Numbered from the stretch's first letter, positions 7,667-21,254 are shown. The stretch is 22,019 bases of DNA from Oppiella nova (GCA_905397405.1 CAJPVJ010000637.1:1-22019), one strand, 5' to 3'. The notes: generated by a model not told the origin, from the letters alone. Translations and numbers: made by a program.

Positions 7667-10600
7667 ATGTCTTCAGCACCGGTAGAGATGTCTTCTGAAC
7701 AGCTGATGAATACTTACCGCTCGTATGTCTCGCTTCTGTTGGACTCCAACGCCAGAGAAGAGAACAAACTGAAAGCCGTTCAGGAGTTGAGCGAAGACTT
7801 GGAGGTATGTCTTAATCGCATCCATAGTTGACATTCTCATGATATTACCAATGAATCTATGATTAAGTCATTTGTCTCTAAAGACAAATGTGTTGTTTGG
7901 AGACAATTGAGTGTCTGTTGGTGTGATTAATACCAATTTAATGGTGTGTTTTATGTGCAGACAATCGTGTCTTCACCACAATATTCATCATTTTTGGATC
8001 ACATGATGAATGTCTTCATCAAAATACTACTCGAAGGCGAACCACAATTCATAGCCGAACAGAATGGCCAACAGTTGAGGAAACTATTACTGGAGATAAT
8101 CCACAGATTGCCGGTCAATGAGGCCCTCCGCGCCCACCAGAAGAACATCACTTCATTGATGTTCAAACTCTTGGAGGTATTGTACCGGCGATTGTCAGCC
8201 ATTTGAACACAAATTAATTGATTTGATGCCATCTCTTCAGACGGAGAACGAGGAGAATGTGTTGGTTTGTCTTCGGATTATTATAGAACTCCACAAACAA
8301 TATCGTCCGCCGTTTAGCGAAGAGGTCTGTACTTTACTCTCACTTCACTCATGAGTTAGACTTTATTGTTGAAACAAATGATGGAAAACAAGAGATTATT
8401 TGAGTGTCAATTGAATGGTTTCTTTGTATGGCATCACAGCCTTTCTCTTGAGCTATGATTGTAATAATAGCTGATAAGATCTGATGACAATCTGTTTTCA
8501 AGCATTTCTTACAATTTTCTTAATACCAGTTTTGTCTTTAATGTCTTATTCTTTCATCTAATCGTTGGTTTAGATCAAGAATTTTCTCCAATCTGTCAAA
8601 AGGATATACAAAGACTTGCCCTCAAACTTAACGAAAATTTTTGAGCCCAGGGCTGCCATTAAGGTGTCCGACATATCCGAAGTCAATATCGAAGCCCTTT
8701 TAGGCGAAACCTTTACCATTACTAATATACAGACCGGCGCTAATCCTGACGGGACTGTCATATCACTCAATTTGATCCCTAGAGCTATTCTGTCACTTAA
8801 AGTGTTGGCCGAACTGCCGATTATTGTGGTATTGATGTATCAGTTATACAAAAACAATGTCCATCAGGACGTGTCTGAATTCATACCATTGATTATGATT
8901 ACGATTACACTTCAACCCACACAAGCGCACCGGTATGAGTGGTATAAGAATGCTATGAATTGAAATGATTTACTAATGAATCCATTATTAGATCAAATCC
9001 GGCCTTTAATAAAGAAGTTTACGTCGACTTCATGGCCGCACAGATCAAAACGCTGTCATTCCTGGCATACATTGTCCGCATTTATCAGGATATCGTGAAA
9101 TCGCATTCAAATCAACTCGCCAGAGGAATGTTAGGTCTCCTGACATACTGTCCCCAAGAAGTGGCGCATCTGAGGAAAGAGCTATTGATAGCCGCCCGAC
9201 ATATATTGGCCACTGATCTCAGAATAAGTAAATGAAAACAAATCTAATTTAAACGAAAACTTAATTCTAATGGTTTTATTTGCTTAAAGACTTTGTCAGC
9301 TCTATTGAGCAGCTGTTTGAGGAGAATATTCTGATCGGAAACGGGTGGACAGCCTATGACTCGTTGAGACCACTGGCGTACAGCACTGTCGCCGATTTGG
9401 TGCATCACATCCGAAACCACTTACCACTGAAAGACTTGGCGTCAGCCGTGAATGTGTTCTCTAAGAACGTTCACGACGAGTCCCTCCCCACCTCTATTCA
9501 GACCATGTCTTGCAAACTATTGCTTAATTTAGTGGAATGTATTCGTCAGAAGTCGGAACAGGATCTCAGTGTCAACGCCCGCGAACTCCTCATGAGAATG
9601 CTTGAGGTGTTTGTCATCAAATTCAAGAACATATCGACGCTTCAGTTGCCGGCTCTCATCAATAAGGCGAAGCCGAGTCCCACCCCAACCACTGCCGCCG
9701 TTACACAACCGGCCACTCCTGCCGTCGTCGACGCCATTAAGTTTGAAGACGTGAAGTTCGCCGTAAGCTTTCCGTCGGGTATTGGCGAAGCCATGGCTAA
9801 GGACGACAAACCCAAGTTTGGATTCCCCGCCTCTCCGGCCATCAACTATTCAGTGGCCGACTGTCGCAGTTTAGTCAAGACATTGGTTTGTGGTGTGAAG
9901 ACCATCACGTGGGGTATCCCTTCGTTCAAACTCCCCAACGAACCCATACAACCGACCAATCAAAACATCAAACAATTTCATCCCAAAGAGACCATTGTTT
10001 TCATTCGGTTAGTCAAGTATGCGATGCAAGCGCTCGACATATATTCCCTGACCGGCGCCACCACTCCCAGCGCTGTGCCCGCCGTTGGCATCAATCAGCC
10101 GGCGCTCAGACCGCCAGTCATGCAAACGGTTCGCTCAAAAGAGGAGAAGGAAGTGTTGGAACACTTCGCCGGTGTCTTCACGACTATGAATCCGCAGACA
10201 TTCAATGAGGTCTTCTCAACGACTATCGACTTCGTTGTCGACAGAATTAACTCGAATTATGCGCTACAGATAGTGGCCAACAGTTTTCTCGCCAACCCTC
10301 AGACGTCACCGATTTTTGCCACAATTCTTGTCGAGTACTTACTCGAGAGGATGGAGGAAATGGGATCTAATGTGGAAAAATCCAATCTATACCTCAAACT
10401 CTTTAAACTAGTGTTCGGTTCCGTCTCACTGTTTGCCGCAGAGAACGAACAGATGCTTAAACCACATCTTCACTCCATTGTGAACCGATCCATGGAGTTG
10501 GCCCTCACCGCCAAAGAGCCCTACAATTACTTCTTATTATTAAGAGCTCTGTTCCGATCAATCGGTGGTGGAAGTCATGACCTGCTCTATCAAGAGTTTC

Positions 10601-13600
10601 TGCCACTCCTTCCGAGCCTTCTTCAGGGTCTCAATAGTCTTCAAAGCGGTTTACATAAGCAACACATGAAAGACCTGTTCGTTGAGCTCTGCCTTACAGT
10701 TCCCGTACGACTCAGTAGTCTATTGCCATACCTTCCTATGCTTATGGATCCATTAGTATCAGCACTGAATGGATCGCAAACTCTTGTGAGTCAAGGACTG
10801 CGAACGCTTGAGCTCTGTGTCGACAATCTTCAGCCAGACTTTCTGTACGAACACATCCAACCCGTTAGGGCAGAGCTGATGCAAGCGCTGTGGAGAACAC
10901 TACGAAATCCAGCCGACAATATATCTCAGGTGTCGTTCCGAGTGTTGGGAAAGTTTGGCGGCGGGAACAGGAAGATGATGACTGAACCCCAGAAGTTGGA
11001 GTTCAATGAGAACAGAGAGGGATTCAATACAAACGGCTCCACAATTGTGGTCCACTTTCAAGAGCACAGAACTGCCATTAATTTGCCGATCGATAGAGTG
11101 ATCGAAACAGCGTTCAATGCACTCAAGTCGTCGAGTACTGACCCGTTCTATAGGAAGCAGTGCTGGGAAGTGATTAAAGGCTTTCTCGCCGCACATATAC
11201 AACAACAGGCGGAAGAGGAGAAGTATCGGATCCAACACTTCTTCAATCACCAAAGTTTCACCACAACTGAGATCAACCCAATTCAGGGCCCGTTCTATAA
11301 GTGTTCGGACAGTGAGCTGCGGAAAGTGCACGAAATGGCGCTGACGGGGATGTTTGTGGCCGTCGCCATCAAAGAGTTGCGTTCAGTGGTCCTACCGTTT
11401 ATGGTGTCTATCGTCCGGCACTACACTCTGGTGGCCATTAGTCAACAGTGCGGACCAATCAATTTGGGGGGCCGTCAGCACAAACTGCAAGGCATGGATC
11501 CCTTGGTATTCATCGATGCGGTGGCGGCCATAATGGGTCACGAAGAGAAAGAGCTGTGCAAACCGGGCCACTGGGCGCTCATATTCATTCTGGACACTGC
11601 CATCGCTGTGTTGGGCAGTAAGGAGAGGGCGTGTCAACTGCCGCTCTATGAATATCTGGTGGAGCGCATGTGTTCGTTATGCTACGACAGGGCCTGGTAT
11701 GCCAAACTCGGCGGTTGTATTGCCATTAAGTTCCTGTTTGAGAGAATGACTCTGAAGTGGGTCTTCGGACACCAATACGTGTTACTGAAGGCACTGCTGT
11801 TTGTGATGATGGATCTGACGGGAGAGGTGTCGTCGGGTGCGGTTGATATGGCGAAAGCGAATCTCGAGAAAATGCTGACATATTGCGGAACTCCTATAGT
11901 GGCCGACGGCACCAACAGTGACTTAATCGATGCCCAACGCAAGTCTCTGCATGAGGTGACCCAAGAGCTGGTCCGTCAGGTGACGTCACCGAACACTTGC
12001 GTCAGAGAACAGGCCATACATTCGCTGGAAGTGTTGGCCAAAGTGAGCGAGAAGAGTGTGACACAGATAATGGAGCCGCACAGAGACATATTGGCGGACA
12101 TGATTCCACCCAAAAAGCATTTACTCCGTCACCAACCCGTCAACGCACAGATCGGGCTCATGGATGGCAACACATTCTGCACGACATTAGAGCCCAGACT
12201 CTTCACGATCGACATCACTATCAACGAACACAAGGTCTTCTTCAGCGAACTCTACTCCCTGTGCGACGCCGAGGACTCGACACTCATTAAGTTTCCGTGT
12301 TATAAGAATGTGACAAATCTGGTGCCACTGCGGAAGTCGGCGCTCCGGGCGCTGTCCGCCTGTCATTACATCCAACAGTGCAAAGACAAGATATTTGTCG
12401 TACTCATGAAGGCATTGAACGCCAAAGACATGGATTTGCAGCAAACGGGCTATGAATGCATGAAAAAGTTCATTAGTCACGTGCACATCGAGAAGGATGT
12501 GCTCACATCCAACCTGAGGCCACATCTGATCACTTTGGGTGACTTCCGGTCACTTAATCTCAATGTTATCCAAAAGATATCATTTATGACACAATTATTT
12601 CCCGATATATTCAATGAAAAACTATGCGAACAAATGATCGCACATTTGAGACAATGGGCGGACACAGCCATCCGTTCCCAACGAACCGGTCAGAAGAATA
12701 CGGAAGAGCTGAAGATTTGCGCCGCGATTATCAATCTGTTCCACGAGATAATGGCCGCCAGCGCTAAGTTTGTCGAACACCTGTTGATACTGGTGTTCAA
12801 GACTGAGAAGCAGATTATGATCGAACCGGGGAGTAAACTCCGGGAACCGCTCAGAAAGTTCTTAAAGCGATATCCGGAACAGACCATTGAATTACTGTTT
12901 ATCGAACGCAATATGTTTGAGGACCAGATCTTCAGATTCGTTAAGTTTCTACTAAAAGGCAGTGGCGGACAGACTTTCCGACAGATTGTGGGCTTAAAGC
13001 CATTTAAACTCGTGAAGATGGCCAAAGCGCCGGTCGTTATTCAGGAAAGAGTTCCCGTTACGGCTCCCTCTCCTCAACCATCGCCACAGCCCTCGCCCTC
13101 ACCTCAGGGCGCACCAGAGGGCGCGGCCACCCCTCCCGTCGCTGTCTCGCCTCTACCGCAACAGACGAAGACAGTGCCCGTCACTTATGACCTCCAATTC
13201 CAGGCCATTTCCATCACCACTATTCTCGTCAAATATGACGAGCAATGGATCGCATTGCCCGCGCAGAAGGAACTCGTGGACACTCTTAAGCAGGTCTGGA
13301 GTTCGGACGCCTTTCACAGCAAATACGTGAACAACGAATGCAATGATTATATCCATTGGAAAGAACCCAAACTGTTGGCCAAATGTTTGCTCAATTACTT
13401 CAGACAACATCCCTCTGACATCGAGCTCCTGTTCCAACTGTTGCGCGCATTTATGGGCAGATATTTGTGTGAATTTGATTTCTTGAGGGACTTCCTCGAG
13501 AACACAGTCGCCAGTAATTACACGATTGAGTGGAAACGGCAGGCCTTCTTCAAGTTCGTTGAAGTGTTTCACAACATGTCATACCCTCAGGAACTGAAGG

Positions 13601-16600
13601 CCAAAATACTGCAGTACGTGATCGTCCCGGCCTTCAGTATATCGTTCGAGAGGGGAGAGGGAGAGAAACTGATTGGCGGACCGCCGGCGCCCGAACACGA
13701 CAACAAAGACAACCTCATCAGCGTATTCATCACACAAGTGATCGATCCGGAGAACCCGTTCGGGATGTCCGACTCGGTGCGCATACTATTGCTGCAGTTC
13801 TCGTGCCTATTAGTAGAACAGGCGTCCCCTCACATCCACGACGCCGCCAACAAACGACAGGGAAATAAGTTGCGACGACTCATGACGTTCGCGTGGCCGT
13901 GCCTTTTGGCCAAGAACTGTGTAGACCCGGCCACCAAATATCACGGGCACCTACTGCTCGCCCACATTATCGCCAAATTTGCGATCCATAAGCGCATTGT
14001 TCTGCAGGTGTTTCACAGTCTCCTCAAAGCGTTTGCAGTGGAGGCGCGGACTGTCGTACGCCAGGCGCTGGAGATTCTGACGCCGGCTATGCCTCAGCGC
14101 ATGGAAGACGGGAACACTATGTTAACCCATTGGACCAAAAAGATTATCGTCGAAGAGGGACACACTTTGGCCCAATTGGTCCATATGTTGCAACTCCTCG
14201 TCCGCCACTACAAAGTCTATTATCCCGTTCGCCATCATCTCATCCAACATATGGTCACTTCTGTGCAACGCTTGGGATTCACTCCGAACGCGACGATTGA
14301 ACACAAGAAAATTGCTGTCGATTTGGTGGAAGTGATCATCAGATGGGAGTTCACGAGAATACGTGACGAACAGGAACACATCGCCAGTCCATTGCCGATG
14401 GTTGTGGACAGCCCTACCACTATTGCGCAGAGGACTGCCCGTCCCAGCGCTTTGCCATCAGTCCCCGGTATTAGACCAATGCCTGCGGACAGTAATAAAC
14501 CCATAGATAAGATGCATTCGGACGCTGTGGTGAACTTTCTGTTACGACTGGCCTGTCATGTCAACGAAACCACGACGGCCGTCGGCTCTAACGGCGAACT
14601 CCTGTCCCGGCGTTGTGTCAGTCTCTTGAAGAATGCGCTCAAACCTGAGGTGTGGCCCAACTCTGACCTCCGACTCCAATGGTTTGACAAACTGTTGGCG
14701 ACAGTAGAACAACAACAGCCAAACTATGGCAACATCTGTACTGCACTGGAACTGCTCTGCTTTTTGTTGACAATCCTTCGTAAGGAAGCCGTTCTCAACA
14801 GTTTTAAGCCCTTACAGAAGGGCATCGCCTCATGCATGACATGCAATAACTCGAAAGTGATTCGTTCGGTGCATAACCTACTGTCCCGTCTGATGAATAT
14901 GTTTCCCCCGGAACCGACCACATCGACGGTCGCCTCCAGACATGACGAACTCGACGCTCTCTATCAGGCGGTCAACAAAATAATACACGAAGGGCTCAAC
15001 GCCTACGAAAAGAACACGACGGCCTCCCCGTCCTCTCTGTTCAGCACTTTAATGATCTTAAAGGCCGCCTGTCTTAACAATCCCTGTTATATCGATCGAC
15101 TGATTACGCCATTCATGAGAGTGCTGCAGAAGATGGCCCGCGACCACCTCCAACCCCCCACACCCGCTGAGCTCAACACTCCAATGGGTACTGAACTCCT
15201 TATATTGAGTCTCGATTTGGTTAAGAATCGCATCGGAGTTATGGGTCAAGAGATGAGAAAAGCATTCATTCAGACAATACTCGTCGGACTCATCGAGAAG
15301 TCGACCGATTCTAAAGTGATGAAAGCGATCACCAAAATGGTCGAGGATTGGGTCAAAAACAAGGGTCCGTACGGTGCGAATCAGGCGCCGATACTGCGTG
15401 AAAAGGCACTACTGTTGGTGCGAATGATGCAACACATAGAGAAGCGCTTCCCCGACGACCTCGAACTGAACGCTCTGTTCCTCGAACTCATAATCTATGT
15501 CTACAGAGAGGAGCCGCTGAAGAACAGCGATCTGACGCCCAAATTGGAGCCGGCATTCATGGCAGGCCTTCGTTGCATTCAACCCCATATTAGGGCCAAA
15601 TTCTTCGAAGTATACGACGCGTCGATGAGGAGACGACTCCACGAGCGACTCATGTATATCGTGTGCTCTCAGAACTGGGAGACAATCGGACAACACTTTT
15701 GGATCAAACAGTGCATTGAGTTACTGATGATCACAGCCGTCAACAATGTGCCCATACAGTCGGCCAACCCGTCGGCGATGTTGCCGTCAGTGATGTCTGT
15801 CATAAGTTTGGGCGACTCTCTAGAGAAGGCGTCGTTTGCAAACCTATCGCAAGAGCCCATCGAAATGGATGTCTCGCCGCCCGACAAAGACGACGAGGAT
15901 ATGGTTGACATCGAACTGAATGCCAGTGAAGAGGCGCGCGGGGCTGTCATCGGTCTCAACGACCCGCTGACCACCAGTGTGTTGGCCGCCGGTGGGGTTC
16001 GCCGTCCGTCCACTCCCTTAGACCCGAAACAACACTTGCAGTCGATTCTGTTGAGACAAACAAAGTTTTTGGACGGTTTGCAGGAGAGCCGTGTGATCAC
16101 ATTCCTCACTTCTATGTCCCAACTCTGCCATATGGACACATCGCTCGCACAACACATTTGGATCCAATTGTTTCCGCGAATCTATAAGATTCTCAGCGAT
16201 AGGCAACAGAATTTACTATCACTGGAGATCGTGCCGTTCCTCTGCTCTGGCAGTCACGTGGTTCAGAAGGATCACCACCCGAGCGCTGTGGGCACCTTCA
16301 TGGAGGCGGTGGCCCTGTGCTCGCCCGCCATCACAATCAGGCCCTGTTTGTTGCGATATTTAGGCAAATCTCATAACCTGTGGCATAGGGCGGCCCTATT
16401 GCTGGAGAACGCCTTCGAGAGGGTCCACGCACTGAACCCACCGCCCAATCAGCCGAAGACAACGCGCTCCACGTCCGGCACAGACTACGACTTCGAGTCG
16501 GTCTCATTCCCGGCGTTGTCTCAATCGCAGGAGGCGTTGGACGCGTTGGCAGACATTTACGAACTGCTCAAAGAGGAGGACCTGTGGGCCGGACTCTGGC

Positions 16601-19600
16601 AGAAGCGGGCGAAGTATAACGAGACTCACATCAGTATATCCTTTGAACAGCAGGGATACTTCGAACAGAGTCAGGGCGCATATGAACTGGCTATGAGTAA
16701 AGCCCGCAACGACTACAACACCAGTGCCTCTCCCGTCTCACTCCAGGGAGAGTACAGACTATGGGAACGACACTGGATTCGGTGCTCCAAAGAACTCAAT
16801 CAATGGGATCTACTGTTAGATTACGGCAACTCCAAGAGCTGTGGCAACCCGTTCCTAGTGTTGGAGAGCGCCTGGAGAGTCCCCAACTGGTCACTCATGA
16901 AGGACTCGCTATTCCAAGTGGAGGCCAACTGTCCCAAAGAGATGGCGTGGAAAGTGGCGCTCTATAAGGGCTATAATGCCATTTGCAATGCCGATGAACA
17001 CAACTTAGCAATGGTTGACAAAATGGTTGAGTTGTCGACCAATCTGTGTATCAAAGAGTGGCGCCGTTTGCCGCACGTTGTCTCTCAGGTGCATATCGTG
17101 CTCTTACAGGCGGCCCAACAGATAATGGAGCTCCAGGAGGCCGGACAGATACACCAGGGGCTGCTGCCCACTAATTTGGGCCGCAGTTCCAGCCTTCACG
17201 ACATGAAAGCCATTGTGAAGACGTGGCGCAACAGACTCCCAGTACTCGCCGACGACCTCAGCCACTGGTCAGACATCTTCACGTGGAGACAACACCACTA
17301 TCAGGCAATTGTCTCGCACTATGACTCAAACAACTCCATTGCCAATGCGGCCAACGCTACCAATCAGGCCGTCCAGAACGCCCTGAATGCCGGCCCCCAG
17401 ACAGACCCGCAGGCGTCGCACGCAATGCTCGGAGTGCACGCCTCCGCCCAGTCTATCATCCATTACGGAAAGATCGCCCGAAAGCATAATCTCGTCAGCG
17501 TTTGTCTCGACTCACTCAACAGAATACATACCATTCCGTCCGTTCCTATCGTCGACTGCTTCCAGAAGATCCGCCAACAAGTCAAGTGTTACCTCCAGTT
17601 GGCGAACACAATGGGCAAGAATGAGCTCCAGGAGGGGCTCGAAGTGATTGAGTCGACAAACTTGAAGTACTTCTCCAAAGAAATGACGGCCGAGTTCTAT
17701 GCACTGAAAGGTATGTTTTTGGCGCAAATCGGCCGCTCGGATGAGGCCAACAAAGCGTTCAGCGCCGCCGCACAACTGCACGACACTCTCGTCAAGGCGT
17801 GGGCTCTTTGGGGCGATTACTTGGACTCTATGTTCACACGCGACCGATGGGAGAGCCGGCAAATGGAGTTGGGAGTGTCGGCGCTCACCTGCTATCTGCA
17901 CGCCTGTCGCCACCAGAATGAGAGCAAAGCGCGCAAGTATTTGGCGAAAGTCTTGTGGCTCTTGTGCTACGACGACGACAAGTTCTCGTTAGCCGAAGCC
18001 GTCGAGAAGTACAACGTAGGCGTTCCCCCCAACAGTTGGCTCCCGTGGATCCCGCAGTTGATGACATGTCTGGTCAGGAATGAGGGCAAACTCATTATGA
18101 ATATCGTGTCACATGTGGGCCGAGTCTTCCCACAAGCCGTTTACTTCCCCATCAGAACACTGTATTTGACACTAAAGATGGAACAGAGAGAGAAAATCAA
18201 GACAATGGCTCTCATGAGCGCCGCCCACAACGCTGGCCCACAGACCCCACAACCGCCTCAAACACCGGCCAAACTACCCGTTTCCACGTCTTCACAACCG
18301 GACAATCAGAGCACACCCACTGAAGCCCAACAACTGCCACAAACACCCGTTCCTCCACAGACGCCACAACAACAATCACTCCCCGACACTCAATACAGAG
18401 CCACTCAACCGATGTGGAGGTGCTCTCGCATAATGCATATGCAACGGGAACTGCACCCCACCATACTGTCCTCACTGGAAGGCATAGTCGACCAAATGGT
18501 GTGGTTTCGTGAGAACTGGTACGAGGAGGTGTTACGACAGTTGCGTCAGGCGTTGGCCAAGTGTTATGCCGTGGCCTTCGAGAACAGGGCTAACGTGGCC
18601 GAGGCTTCAGTCACTCCAAACACATTGAATTTTGTCAAAAAACTGGTCTCCACTTTCGGCATTGGAATCGAGAACGTGTCGAGCAGTCAGTCGGCGCCCA
18701 ACTTCGCGACGGCCGCCTCCGAGTCGCTCGTGAAGAGGGCTCAGGCGACCGCTCAGGACCCGGTCTTCCAGAAAATGAAGGGTCAGTTCACCACTGATTT
18801 CGACTTTAGCGCTCCCGGAGCTATGAAACTGCATAATCTGATCACAAAACTCAAGAAATGGATTAAAATACTGGAGGCGAAGACCAAACTGTTGCCAAAA
18901 TCACTGCTCATCGAAGAGAAGTGCAAAATATTGAGTAATTTCTCGCAACAGACGGCAGACGTGGAACTCCCCGGAGAGTTCCTGTTACCCAAGCAAAGCA
19001 ATTATTACGTGAGAATCGCCCGCTTTATGCCCAGAGTCGAGATCGTCTCCAAACACAACACCGCCGCCCGACGGCTCTACATACGCGGCCACAACGGCAA
19101 GATCTACCCCTACCTCGTGGTGAACGACTCGTGTCTGAGCGACGCCCGACGAGAGGAACGGGTGCTTCAATTGCAACGACTACTGAACCACTATTTGGGT
19201 AAACAGAAAGAGACGGCCAAACGGTTCCTGCACTTCACTGTCCCGCGAGTGGTGGCCGTCAGCCCTCAGATGCGTTTAGTGGAGGACAACATCAGCTCTA
19301 TATCGCTGTTAGATATATACAAACAGAGGAACGCCCGCAGAGGCACCGAACACGACGCCCCCATAGCCAAGTACTACGACCGGTTGGCCAACGTTCAGTC
19401 CCGGGGCTCACAGGCCAGTCATCAGGTGTTGCGCGACATTCTCAAAGACATTCAGACGACTATGATTCCCATCGGACTCATCAAGGAGTGGGCCATTCAG
19501 ACGTTCCCCTCCGCCACCGATTTGTGGACTTTTAGGAAACAGGTTTTCCATACCATTCAACACTATTTCGTCTCATTTGACACTAAATGTGAACATTTTT

Positions 19601-20388
19601 TTTGTAAACTTTTTAGTTTACACTTCAGTTATCTTTGGCCGCATTCGCTGAATATGTGCTGCATTTGACTCGACTTAACCCTGAGATGATGTACATTCAT
19701 CAGGACAGTGGGCTCATGAATGTCGCCTATTATCGCTTTGACATCGACGACAGCACAGGTATGTCCAGTCATTACATGAGAAGCATCCATTCACTTGTTC
19801 ATTGACTGTATGTCTAACCCATGCATTGCTATTTTCAGGCGAATTGGACGGCAATAGACCCGTCCCTTTCAGACTCACTCATAACATATCGGAATTGATG
19901 TCATGGATGGGAATGTCGGGTCCGCTCACGTCATCAATGATAGCATCGGCGCGATGTCTGTCGACCCCTAACTTCAAAGTGCAGTCCATTTTGAGGGCCG
20001 TATTGAGAGACGAGCTCATGATGTGGCACAAGAAGGTCTGACTTTCCTGTCATTCCTCTCCACTCTTTGCAAACAATTCCTAACGAATGCATAACTCTTT
20101 TCAGACACAGGAAGACGTGTCGAACACCAGTCCCTCGGGAGAGATGACAGTCGACGGCGAGACTCTCATAAATGTGGTCAACAAAGCTGTCGCCGCTATT
20201 ATGGCTCGACTTCAGAGTCAGTCTTATATTCAATGTTTTCACACAAAATATGTTTAACTTTTTGATTGTCTCTCAAAGGTTTAGCAGTATTTGAGGGAAC
20301 GGACAGCAAAGTGGCGACTCTTGTGGCGGCCGCCAACTCGCATGACAACCTCTGCCGTATGGACCCCGCGTGGCACCCGTGGCTGTAG
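7667..20388 (+). CDS. Trrap: TRRAP / Nipped-A, PIKK-family pseudokinase scaffold (complete, 10 exons)
   Basis: Exons: 7667-7804, 7961-8176, 8241-8324, 8574-8932, 8992-9227, 9290-19542, 19617-19758, 19839-20035, 20105-20216 and 20279-20388. Introns are GT-AG, phases close, and 11,847 coding bases give 3948 aa (human about 3,860). TRRAP is the huge adaptor through which activators recruit SAGA and NuA4/TIP60 acetyltransferases to chromatin. HEAT-type solenoid runs from residue 1 to about 2690 (for example SSPQYSSFLDH, EIIHRLPVNE, GLRTLELCVDNLQPDFLY). FAT spans about 2697-3312 (starts near RYLGKSHNLW). The PI3K-like domain is about 3500-3900 (FMPRVEIVSKHNTAARRLYI). FATC is the last 33 residues, ending CRMDPAWHPWL. 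The catalytic-loop region reads HQDSGLMNVAYYRFD with no GDRH or DFG, so it is a pseudokinase as in all known orthologues. Pro-rich (about 1594-1639), acidic (about 2532-2592) and Gln/Pro/Thr-rich (about 3317-3382) linkers appear lineage-specific. The start is the ATG in frame with the conserved N-terminal helix; an upstream in-frame GTG is not used. Confidence 0.97.
9290..19542 (+). other. Trrap: Giant TRRAP exon 6 (10,253 bp)
   Basis: One uninterrupted coding exon from the AAG acceptor ending at 9289 to the GTTTTC donor at 19543. It encodes about residue 345 to 3762, i.e. most of the HEAT solenoid, the whole FAT domain and the start of the pseudokinase. It contains no frame break and no segment looking like an unspliced intron; conserved blocks run on in one frame throughout. 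If the 74-bp intron 6 is retained, the frame runs on to a TGA at 19666-19668 and would lose the rest of the pseudokinase and FATC. Confidence 0.92.
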
Positions 20389-21254
20389 GCCTTCCCTTCC
20401 CGTCCCATTCTGTCTATATTTCTCATTATTTTATAATTTAAGTTAATTTTAAACAATTAAAAATCATTTTTGTATACATTTAGAATGTATTTACTATTTA
20501 TATATATATTGCAAACTTATGGCTTATATTCAAAGTTTTGTTACAAACGATGATATCTTTCAATAAAAAGCATTTCATTTAACAATTGTCTGAATCTTCC
20601 TAAATGTTTGATCAATACTTTTGCCATTTATTTGACAAATGAGTTGATTGTCTGTAAAGCACTGCAGGAATTGATATGATTTTTAGTGAAGAGAGCTTTG
20701 TTGACATTTCTATAATTTAATGAGATGAATGAACAAGCACATATTTGAAGATCTATTTGTTATTTACCGTTAGATTATAGATAATTGGAGTGCATTTAAG
20801 TTCGTTTGAGTTTATCATTACTAATGATTCATTAGATTACATAAATATATGATTGACACAAATAAGTGAAAATTACTATAAACATTGAAAATAAGCAGAC
20901 TTTCCTTTATCTGTACAGTAATTATATATAATCTAAATTGATTTACACTCGTTTGCACTCATGTGATGATTGGGTGCAAACAAATTAGTGTGTTTTGTGT
21001 GCTTTAGTCGAGAGTTCCCCGAAATTCTGGTTTTTAATTGAGTCTAGATATTTAATAACATTTAGTTTTATAAGTGCTAGTACTGTATTAGCATAAAATT
21101 AAGTTTGTTTTGAATACAATTATCATTTCATAAAATTGCCAATAACGGGTATTCCAGTGCATAGTTGTGTAAATATAATTAATATTATTTACATTACTGG
21201 AGATTACGTGATAATAATTATCTCTATGACCACAACTAAATAGATTATAAATAC
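20389..21254. other. AT-rich TRRAP 3' flank and intergenic region
   Basis: About 870 bp of AT-rich sequence after the TRRAP stop. Apart from the AATAAA at 20562 I see no open frame of note, RNA gene, transposon end or long repeat. Confidence 0.7.
20562..20567 (+). terminator. Candidate TRRAP polyadenylation signal
   Basis: AATAAA 174 bp past the TRRAP stop codon on the same strand, a usual distance for a compact arthropod gene. It is the best-placed hexamer in this flank. Confidence 0.55.

Noticed and set aside
10900-18475. Many 60-160-codon minus-strand open frames inside the TRRAP exon
   Set aside because: They are antisense or alternate-frame shadows in GC-richer coding DNA; the TRRAP frame is conserved throughout and explains the sequence.
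18943-19000. TRRAP pseudokinase lacking catalytic residues as a novel loss
   Set aside because: Absence of GDRH and DFG motifs is the known state of TRRAP/Tra1 in all eukaryotes, so it is not a new feature here.
9280-19668. Single uninterrupted 3462-aa protein as the whole TRRAP
   Set aside because: Both ends run into introns. Conserved N-terminal and C-terminal TRRAP sequence continues in separate exons with matching phases, giving 3948 aa.
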